The notes under the pieces: generated by a model
What the model was told of the DNA's origin: nothing
Seen by the model: the letters and a program-made list of their open reading frames with translations, nothing else
The model's database searches: none
Source: DASPKS01 sp035628035
Lineage (GTDB): Bacteria; Bacteroidota; Rhodothermia; Rhodothermales; Rubricoccaceae
Length of the DNA: 6,645 nucleotides
Reading direction: 5' to 3'
Assembly: GCA_035628035.1 (NCBI GenBank)
Contig: DASPKS010000138.1
Location: 1 to 6,645, forward strand
Part shown: in pieces, positions 1 to 5,582 of the stretch
Layout of the letters: every line of letters starts with the position of its first letter
Position numbering within the stretch: position 1 is the stretch's first letter
Position numbers and translations under genes: made by a program

Positions 1-770
1 GGCCCCAGCGCCGCCGCGCGGACGAGCCGCCCGCGCCCGTCGCGGAGGGCGAGCGAGACGGGCGCCGCGCGGCGGAGCCGGAACGCCACCTCGGCCGACG
101 AGCGGACGGGGTTCGGGAACACCCCCTCCACCGCGAGCGCCCCGGGCGCGGGCCCCGGCTCCGTTCCGACGATCATTCTCGCCATCGCGTGGGAGGCGGT
201 GTAGATGTAGTCGCCGGAGGGGGTGAAGTCGGTGTTCGCCGCGTTCCCGGCGGCGTAGATCCGCACGGTGTCGGGGCCGCCCACGGCGGGCGGCCTCCAG
301 AAGAAGGTCCACGAGGTGTCGGCGTTGCCGGTGCCGGTGTGGGTCACCCACTCCGGGAGCCCGTCCGCGAACTGGATGCGCGTGGAGCCGCCGAGGTCGA
401 GCGTGCCCGTGTGCGCGAGCGTCGCGGCGTCCCGCACCGACGCCTCGAACCCGGTCCGGCGCGGCGAGCCCTCCTGCGGCGTCGTGTTGTGGACGACGAC
501 GGTGATCTGGATGGTGTCGCCCGGCGCGTAGGTGGACGGCGCGAGGATGGTCACCGAGCCGGTCCCGCTGTTGGGGGCGAAGTCGCTATGGCACGCGGAG
601 CAATTCTGCTCCGGTCCGGAGAACCCCGACGGCGCCCCCGAGGAGTACGTGTGGCCGCGCGGGGGGGACGCTGTGAGGAAAGCGGCCGCGATGGCCGCTG
701 CGGAGGCGGCATATCCCAGCCGCAGGACCCAGGAGCCGAACGGGGACGACCGCACGGGGAGCGATTTCAT
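1..770 (-). CDS. Secreted choice-of-anchor V domain protein with CxxCH motif and T9SS sorting domain (C-terminus cut by window edge)
   Basis: I translated this frame by hand from an ATG at 768-770. It stays open for 256 residues to the window edge, so the stop is missing. Residues 1-34 look like a signal peptide: basic start, an Ala-rich hydrophobic stretch at about 20-34, then a mature start near SSGAPSGFSG. Residues 56-61 read NCSACH, a CxxCH motif of the kind that attaches c-type haem. Further landmarks are WTFFW (154-158) and GDYIYT (186-191). This order (SGAP, CxxCH, beta-rich body, AAGNAAN, GDYIYT) is that of the choice-of-anchor V family, which is related to reeler domains and found in secreted Bacteroidota proteins. 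From about residue 217 the VFPNPVRSSAEVAF stretch begins a type IX secretion C-terminal sorting domain, so the protein should cross the outer membrane and be released or surface-anchored. Its substrate or partner is unknown, and haem binding is inferred from the motif alone. It diverges from the DUF1684 gene at 866. Confidence 0.88.
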   Translation of the reverse strand, partial: MKSLPVRSSPFGSWVLRLGYAASAAAIAAAFLTASPPRGHTYSSGAPSGFSGPEQNCSACHSDFAPNSGTGSVTILAPSTYAPGDTIQITVVVHNTTPQEGSPRRTGFEASVRDAATLAHTGTLDLGGSTRIQFADGLPEWVTHTGTGNADTSWTFFWRPPAVGGPDTVRIYAAGNAANTDFTPSGDYIYTASHAMARMIVGTEPGPAPGALAVEGVFPNPVRSSAEVAFRLRRAAPVSLALRDGRGRLVRAAALG

Positions 771-865
771 CGAGACACCGGATCAGGGACGAGGGCGGTG
801 CGGCCGGAACCTACAAACGTTTGGCCGCTTTCGAGCCGCAGCCGTTTTGACCCCCCGTTTTGCCT
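771..865. promoter_or_regulatory. Divergent intergenic region with palindrome CAAACGTTTG
   Basis: This gap separates two divergent genes, so both promoters should lie here. Positions 814-823 form the perfect 10-bp palindrome CAAACGTTTG, which puts TTTG on both strands. Bacteroidota promoters use a TTTG-type upstream element, so a shared symmetric promoter or operator site is possible. Two copies of CCGTTTTG follow at 842-849 and 855-862. No clear TAnnTTTG element at a correct spacing is visible on either strand. The functional assignment is inference. Confidence 0.35.
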
Positions 866-1492
866 GTGCGCCGTCCCGTCGGCCTATCCGTCGTCGCCCT
901 CCTCATGGCCGGGTGCGCCTCCTCGCCGGAGCCGCCGGCCCGCCCGCCCGCCGACAGCCTCCGTGCCGTCTGGGCGGCGTGGACCGCCGCCCGCGACAGC
1001 TTCTACCGCGCGCCGGACTCGCCCGTCCTGGAGGCGGACCGCGCCGCGTTCGCCGGCCTCGCCTACTTCCCCTACGACTCGACGTTCACGTTCGCCGCGC
1101 CGCTGCAGCCCGTCCTCGCCCACGACACCCTCTGGATGCAGACGTCCACGGGCGAGATGCGGCCCTACGTCCCGTACGGGCTCCTCCCCTTCTTCTCCCG
1201 CGGGCGCACCTTCCGCCTCACGGCCTACAAAGAGCTCGGGAGTGACGACGCGGCCCACCTCTTCGTCCCCTTTGCCGACCGCACCACGGGGCACACCACC
1301 TACGGCGGCGGGCGCTACCTCGACCTCCGCGAGCGGCCGGGACAGCGCGGCCTCTATGTGCTCGACTTCAACTTCGCCTACCACCCCTACTGCGTCGTCA
1401 ACCCGGCGTACTCCTGCCCGGTGCCCCCGCCGGAGAACCGGCTCGACGTGGCGGTGACGGCCGGCGAGCGTTTCGGCACGGCGGCCCCCTGA
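866..1492 (+). CDS. DUF1684 family lipoprotein
   Basis: This is a complete 208-residue protein of the DUF1684 family, whose biochemical role is not established. The first 17 residues are a lipoprotein signal: two arginines, a hydrophobic core, then MAGC with the lipidated Cys at 17. Ala at +2 favours the outer membrane. The body carries the family's typical stretches: FAGLAYFPYDS (62-72), QTSTGEMRPY (92-101), LFVPFADRTTG (132-142), TYGGGRYLDL (145-154), LDFNFAYHPYC (166-176), and AYSCPVPPPENRL (181-193). Cys176 and Cys184 lie in the most conserved C-terminal block. The frame has a stop at 848-850, so only TTG at 860, GTG at 866 or ATG at 905 can start it. ATG would remove the signal. I chose GTG because it is the commoner start in GC-rich genomes and gives a compact signal peptide; TTG would add two residues. 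The gene stands alone and is followed by a strong hairpin. The family assignment is firm, the function unknown. Confidence 0.9.
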   Translation: MRRPVGLSVVALLMAGCASSPEPPARPPADSLRAVWAAWTAARDSFYRAPDSPVLEADRAAFAGLAYFPYDSTFTFAAPLQPVLAHDTLWMQTSTGEMRPYVPYGLLPFFSRGRTFRLTAYKELGSDDAAHLFVPFADRTTGHTTYGGGRYLDLRERPGQRGLYVLDFNFAYHPYCVVNPAYSCPVPPPENRLDVAVTAGERFGTAAP

Positions 1493-1498
1493 AACGAA

Positions 1499-1530
1499 GC
1501 GGCCCGGCTCTCGCAAGAGAGCCGGGCCGC
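1499..1530. terminator. Perfect 14-bp stem-loop with GCAA loop between convergent genes
   Basis: The arms GCGGCCCGGCTCTC (1499-1512) and GAGAGCCGGGCCGC (1517-1530) are exact reverse complements around the GNRA-type loop GCAA. The hairpin starts 7 bases after the DUF1684 stop and lies 29 bases past the stop of the convergent lipoprotein gene, so it can serve both strands. Neither side has a T-tract. It is therefore a terminator-like hairpin and not a textbook Rho-independent terminator. Confidence 0.75.
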
Positions 1531-1558
1531 ACCGGTAGTTGGCTAGGCCGAGACGCGC

Positions 1559-2356
1559 TCAGTCGTCGTCATCCTCATCGTCATCGTCGTCCCCGCGCCG
1601 GCGACGGCGGTCGTCCCAGCGGTCGTCGTCCTCGTCATCGCTGCTGCGGCGGACGTCGCGGTCGGGGTAATAGCCGCGGTCGTAGCACCAGTCCATCCCG
1701 AAGACGGGGTGCCCCTGGCCCGAGCGGCAAAACGCGGGGGCGCGCTCGCGGCTGCGGCGGTCGTCGTCGCGGCCGCGGCGGTCCTCGACGCGGGGACGGA
1801 CGACCCGCGTGCCCGGGCGGCGGCCGTCGCTGCGGCGGTAGCCGTCATCGCGGCGGCGGTCCCGGCGGTAGTCACCATTGCGGTAGTAGCCATCGTCGTA
1901 GCGGTCGTCGTAGCGGCGGCGGTACTCGTCGCGCTGGCGAGCGTTGAGGACGCGCTCGATCTGGCGGTCGGTGTCTTCCCAGAAGCGCCGGACCTCGGAG
2001 GCGTCCCAGTTGGCGCCGCGCGGGAAGGGGTAGATCCGGTGGTGCTCGTAGGCGGACGTGCGGCGGAGGAGGTCGCGCGCGCGGTCGCGGACGATGCGGC
2101 GGGCGGCCATCTCCTGCATGCCGGAGAGGCCGAGCTGGCGGTCGAGGTCGTCGACGTAGGCGTCGGCGTCGCGGTCGACGCGGGCGGCGTAGCCGTAGCG
2201 GTCGTCGTAGTCGGGGCGGCGGTTGTCGCCGGGGTAGGGGACCGGGAGGGAGCGGCCCCAGAGGGGGTCCGTGGCGGCGCAGCCGACAAGAGCCGGCGCG
2301 AGGGCGGCCACGCCGAGCACGATGGCGAGGGCGGGCCAGAAGCGGGTCTGTTGCAT
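1559..2356 (-). CDS. Lipoprotein with CpxP/Spy-like helical region, Arg/Asp/Tyr-rich region and acidic C-terminal tail
   Basis: This 265-residue protein starts at an ATG (2354-2356) that gives a clear lipoprotein signal peptide: a hydrophobic core at 8-24 and the lipobox LVGC with Cys26, followed by Ala. The frame stays open far upstream inside uvrA, but the signal peptide fixes the start. Residues 60-149 are probably helical. They contain LGLSGMQ (75-81) and LNARQRDEYRRRY (137-149), spaced like the two LTxxQ-type motifs of CpxP/Spy periplasmic stress proteins; I regard this resemblance as possible, not proven. Residues 146-205 are rich in Arg, Asp and Tyr. A compact block at 209-230 has two Cys (210 and 224) around GHPVFG. 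The last ten residues are all Asp or Glu. The gene begins 59 bp after uvrA on the same strand and may be co-transcribed with it. I see no terminator or promoter in that gap. Transcription should end at the 1499-1530 hairpin. It should act anchored in the periplasm or outer membrane; its function is unknown. Confidence 0.85.
   Translation of the reverse strand: MQQTRFWPALAIVLGVAALAPALVGCAATDPLWGRSLPVPYPGDNRRPDYDDRYGYAARVDRDADAYVDDLDRQLGLSGMQEMAARRIVRDRARDLLRRTSAYEHHRIYPFPRGANWDASEVRRFWEDTDRQIERVLNARQRDEYRRRYDDRYDDGYYRNGDYRRDRRRDDGYRRSDGRRPGTRVVRPRVEDRRGRDDDRRSRERAPAFCRSGQGHPVFGMDWCYDRGYYPDRDVRRSSDDEDDDRWDDRRRRRGDDDDDEDDDD
1562..1639. repeat. Imperfect trinucleotide repeat (GTC/ATC on + strand) encoding the acidic tail
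   Basis: Positions 1562-1591 are ten consecutive triplets of GTC, ATC or CTC on the plus strand, read on the minus strand as nine Asp and one Glu. Similar triplets recur to about 1639, interrupted by CGG-type Arg codons. Asp codons alternate between GAC and GAT, so the repeat is imperfect and may be maintained by selection on the protein; slippage cannot be excluded. Confidence 0.6.
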
Positions 2357-2415
2357 GGGGGTGGCGGGAAGCGGAGCAGCCAAGAAGCCGCGACCGCCCG
2401 CCCCCAGGTATCGCC

Positions 2416-5400
2416 CTACTCCTCCGCCGCCGCTTCGACGGCCTCCTCGTCCTCCTCCACCTCGTCGGAGACCGGCTCGTCGTCGGAGGCGAGCGCGTCG
2501 AGGTCGAGCTCCTCGGCGGCGTGCTCGGCGGCGGTCTCGACGGGCGCCCGCGCGAGCTCCTCCCGCAAGAACCGCGACGTGGCGGTGTTGGCGGCGGCCA
2601 GCGCCTCGGGCGTCCCCTCGAAGAGGAGGTAGCCGCCCGCGTCGCCGCCGTCGGGGCCGAGGTCCACCACGTGGTCGGCCGTCTTCACCACGTCCATGTT
2701 GTGCTCGATGACGAGGACGGTGTTCCCCTTCTCGACGAGGGCCTGGAGCACGCGGAGGAGGTGGCGGATGTCCTCGAAGTGGAGCCCCGTCGTGGGCTCG
2801 TCGAGGATGTAGAGCGTGTTGCCGGTGCCGGGCCGGCTGAGCTCCTTCGAGAGCTTGACGCGCTGGGCCTCGCCCCCGGAGAGCGTGGTGGCCTGCTGGC
2901 CGAGGCGGATGTACCCGAGCCCGACGGCCTCGAGCGTCCTGAGCTTCTGGGCGATGCGGGGGACCGGCTCGAAGAACGGGAGCGCCTCGTCCACCGGCAT
3001 CTCCAGCACCTCGGCGATGTTTTTCCCTTTGTACCGGACTTCGAGGGTTTCCGCGTTGTAGCGCTGCCCCTTGCACGTCTCGCACGGCACGTACACGTCG
3101 GGGAGGAAGTTCATCTCGAGCTTGACGATGCCGGCCCCCTTGCACGTCTCGCACCGCCCGCCCTTGACGTTGAACGAGAACCGCCCGGGCTTGTAGCCGC
3201 GGATCTGCGCCTCGGGCAGCCGCGCGAAGAGGTCGCGGATGAGCCCGAACAGCCCGGTGTACGTCGCCGGGTTGCTCCTCGGCGTCCGCCCGATGGGGCT
3301 CTGGTCGATGTCGATGACCTTGTCGATGTGCTGGAGCCCCTCGACGTCGTCGTAGGGGAGCGGAACGACGGCGGCGCGGTGGAAGTGCTGCGCGAGGATC
3401 CGGTAGAGCGTCTGGTTGATGAGGCTCGATTTCCCCGAGCCGGAGACGCCCGTCACGGCGGTGAGCGTGCCGAGGGGGAGGGTGAACGTGACGTCCTTGA
3501 GGTTGTGGCCCCGCGCCCCGCGCAGGACGAGGTGCTTCCCGTTCCCCGGCCGCCGCTCGGCCGGCAGCGGGATGTGCCGCTTCCCCGTGAGGTACGCCAC
3601 CGTGAGGCTTTCTTTCTTCGCGGCCTTCCCGTTGCGGCGCGTGAAGTCCTCCGGCGGCCCGGCGGCGAGGACGTGCCCGCCGTACTCGCCCGCGCCCGGG
3701 CCGAGGTCCACCACGAAGTCGGCCGCCTCGATCATCTCGCGGTCGTGCTCGACGACGAGGACGGAGTTGCCGAGGTCGCGGAGCGCCGCCAGGCTGTCGA
3801 TGAGCTTCGTGTTGTCGCGGGGGTGGAGCCCGATGCTCGGCTCGTCGAGCACATAGAGCACGCCCGTGAGCTGGGTGCCGATCTGGGTGGCGAGCCGGAT
3901 GCGCTGGCTCTCGCCGCCGGAGAGCGTCCGCGCGGAGCGGTCGAGCGTGAGATAGTCCAACCCGACGTTGAGCAGGAAGTCGAGCCGCTCGCGGATCTCC
4001 TTGACGATGGGCGTCCCGATGGCGGCCTGCCGCCCTTCGAGCGTGAGCTCGTCGAACCACTGCCGGAGCGAGCGGAGGTCCATCTTCACGAGGTCGGCGA
4101 TGCTCAGGTCGCCCTCGTACGTTTTCGTGTTGCCGACGCGGTAGGCGAGCGCCTCAGGCTTGAGGCGGCCGCCGCCGCAGGTGCGGCACGGGCGCACGCG
4201 CATGAACGCCTCGGCCCACCGCCGCTGCGTGTTGCTCGTCGTGTTCTCGTACGTGTGCCAGATGTGCTGGTACACCCCGCCGAAGCGGTGCTGGTACTTC
4301 ACCTCGCGCCCCTTGTACCGGTACACGATGGCGAACTGCGCCTCACCGGCGCCCTCGAGGATCACCTCGCGTTGATCCTCCATAAGATCCCGCCAGGGGG
4401 TGTCGTAGTCAAACCCGTAGGCCGCGGCGACGGCCTGGAGCTGGCTGAACACCCACACGTCGCGGGGCTTGCCGAGGGGGGCGAGCACGCCCTCGTTGAT
4501 CGTCTTGGCCGGGTTGGGCACGACGAGCTCGGGGGCAATCTCCTTCTTGACGCCGAGGCCCGTGCAGGCCGGGCACGCCCCGTAGGGGGAGTTGAACGAG
4601 AAGGTGTTCGGCGAGGGGTCCTCGTACGAGAGGCCGTCCTCGGGGGAGGTGAGGTGGCGGCTGAGCACGTGGTCGCCCTTCTGGAGGGCCTTCTCGTTGG
4701 GGCTCTCGAGGACGTGCGCGATGAGGGTCCCGCTCCCCATCCCGAGGGCGAGCTCGACCGACTGCGCCACGCGGGGGCGCAGGCCCTCCTTGATCACGAG
4801 GCGGTCCACGACGACCTCGATGTCGTGCACCTTGTAGCGGTCGAGCTGCATCCCCTTCGCGATCTCGCGGAGCTCGCCGTCCACGCGGACGCGCTCGAAC
4901 CCCTGCTTCGCCACCTGCTCGAACAGCTCGCGGTAGTGCCCCTTCCGCCCGCGCACGACGGGCGCGAGGAGGAACACCTTCGCCCCCTCGGGCCAGCCCG
5001 TGATGGTGTCGATGATCTCATCGTCGCTCTGGCGCCGCATGGGGCGGCCCGAGAGGTACGAGTACGCGTCGGCGGCGCGGGCGTAGAGGAGGCGGAGGAA
5101 GTCGTAGATCTCGGTGACGGTGCCCACCGTCGAGCGGGGGTTCCGCGAGACCGTCTTCTGCTCGATGGCGATGACGGGTGAGAGCCCGTCGATGTGGTCC
5201 ACGTCGGGCCGCTCCATCACGCCGAGGAACTGCCGCGCGTACGCCGAGAGCGACTCCATGTAGCGCCGCTGCCCCTCGGCGTAGATCGTGTCGAAGGCGA
5301 GGCTCGACTTCCCGCTCCCGCTCAGGCCCGTGATGACGACGAGCTGGTTCCGCGGGAGGTCGAGATCGACGTCCTTGAGGTTGTGCTCGCGCGCGCCGCG

Positions 5401-5451
5401 GATGGTGATCCGTTCGTCGAAGGGGGGCGCGTCGGGGCGGGCGGCGGCCAT
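2416..5451 (-). CDS. uvrA: UvrABC excinuclease subunit A
   Basis: UvrA is the damage-sensing ATPase of nucleotide excision repair. As a dimer it scans DNA, binds bulky lesions and loads UvrB. This protein has 1011 residues against 940 in E. coli. Both ABC ATPase modules are intact. Module 1 has Walker A GLSGSGKSS (42-50, Lys48), signature LSGGESQR (510-517) and Walker B LDEPSIGLHPRD. Module 2 has Walker A GVSGSGKSS (668-676, Lys674), signature LSGGEAQ (857-863) and ILDEPTTGLHFED. The C-terminal zinc finger is complete (Cys767, 770, 790, 793). The first zinc finger is not: Cys293 and Cys296 remain, while Ser269 and Asp272 fill the places of the other two cysteines. After FLREEL the protein gains a 45-residue tail (967-1011) with 19 acidic residues. 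The ATG at 5449-5451 puts the first ATPase motif at the usual distance. The gene is probably transcribed alone or with the lipoprotein 59 bp downstream. No SOS box is recognisable upstream. Confidence 0.98.
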   Translation of the reverse strand: MAAARPDAPPFDERITIRGAREHNLKDVDLDLPRNQLVVITGLSGSGKSSLAFDTIYAEGQRRYMESLSAYARQFLGVMERPDVDHIDGLSPVIAIEQKTVSRNPRSTVGTVTEIYDFLRLLYARAADAYSYLSGRPMRRQSDDEIIDTITGWPEGAKVFLLAPVVRGRKGHYRELFEQVAKQGFERVRVDGELREIAKGMQLDRYKVHDIEVVVDRLVIKEGLRPRVAQSVELALGMGSGTLIAHVLESPNEKALQKGDHVLSRHLTSPEDGLSYEDPSPNTFSFNSPYGACPACTGLGVKKEIAPELVVPNPAKTINEGVLAPLGKPRDVWVFSQLQAVAAAYGFDYDTPWRDLMEDQREVILEGAGEAQFAIVYRYKGREVKYQHRFGGVYQHIWHTYENTTSNTQRRWAEAFMRVRPCRTCGGGRLKPEALAYRVGNTKTYEGDLSIADLVKMDLRSLRQWFDELTLEGRQAAIGTPIVKEIRERLDFLLNVGLDYLTLDRSARTLSGGESQRIRLATQIGTQLTGVLYVLDEPSIGLHPRDNTKLIDSLAALRDLGNSVLVVEHDREMIEAADFVVDLGPGAGEYGGHVLAAGPPEDFTRRNGKAAKKESLTVAYLTGKRHIPLPAERRPGNGKHLVLRGARGHNLKDVTFTLPLGTLTAVTGVSGSGKSSLINQTLYRILAQHFHRAAVVPLPYDDVEGLQHIDKVIDIDQSPIGRTPRSNPATYTGLFGLIRDLFARLPEAQIRGYKPGRFSFNVKGGRCETCKGAGIVKLEMNFLPDVYVPCETCKGQRYNAETLEVRYKGKNIAEVLEMPVDEALPFFEPVPRIAQKLRTLEAVGLGYIRLGQQATTLSGGEAQRVKLSKELSRPGTGNTLYILDEPTTGLHFEDIRHLLRVLQALVEKGNTVLVIEHNMDVVKTADHVVDLGPDGGDAGGYLLFEGTPEALAAANTATSRFLREELARAPVETAAEHAAEELDLDALASDDEPVSDEVEEDEEAVEAAAEE

Positions 5452-5485
5452 CGGGTGGGAGCGGGGTGGGGACCGGAGAGTACCG

Positions 5486-5526
5486 GCCGCGGGCCGCCCC
5501 CGTTCCGCACGGCAGCGGCCCGCGGC
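5486..5526. terminator. 12-bp perfect inverted repeat between the T9SS gene and uvrA
   Basis: GCCGCGGGCCGC (5486-5497) and GCGGCCCGCGGC (5515-5526) are exact reverse complements around a 17-base loop, which itself can pair CCGT (5500-5503) with ACGG (5509-5512). On the minus strand it lies 57 bases after the stop of the T9SS gene and 34 bases before the uvrA start. It could end the upstream transcript or sit in the uvrA leader. There is no T-tract, so termination is inferred. Confidence 0.55.
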
Positions 5527-5553
5527 GCGGGTCCCGCGAAGTTCACCGGGGCG

Positions 5554-5573
5554 GCTGACGGCGTCGCGTCAGC
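5554..5573 (-). terminator. Small 7-bp hairpin just after the T9SS gene
   Basis: GCTGACG (5554-5560) and CGTCAGC (5567-5573) are exact reverse complements with a six-base loop, starting 10 bases past the minus-strand stop at 5583. With no T-tract it is at best a weak terminator or a stabilising 3' end. It may act together with the larger inverted repeat that follows. Confidence 0.35.
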
Positions 5574-5582
5574 GGAGGCCCG

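Noticed and set aside
189..1457. Plus-strand open frame of 422 codons and the nested frame 532-1245
   Set aside because: They run opposite the choice-of-anchor V gene and out of frame through the DUF1684 gene, both of which have clear family features; the predicted sequence is low-complexity Arg/Pro/Ser/Gly.
1709..2632. Plus-strand open frame rich in Val and Ala opposite the lipoprotein
   Set aside because: It is the complement of Asp/Arg triplet repeats. GTC and GCG runs on the other strand give Val/Ala without any start context or domain.
1559..4060. Minus-strand open frame of 833 codons extending the lipoprotein frame back into uvrA
   Set aside because: The upstream part is Arg/Pro/Ala-rich out-of-frame uvrA sequence. 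A clean lipoprotein signal peptide at 2356 marks the real start.
2521..5181. Long open frame of 886 codons on the plus strand opposite uvrA
   Set aside because: It is antisense to a certain uvrA. Its composition is the Val/Glu/Leu/Arg-rich shadow expected from GC-rich codons read backwards, and no domain is visible.
5452..5485. Possible SOS (LexA) box upstream of uvrA
   Set aside because: I looked for a CTG-N10-CAG or GAAC-type palindrome on both strands of the leader and saw none, so damage induction is not supported by the sequence.
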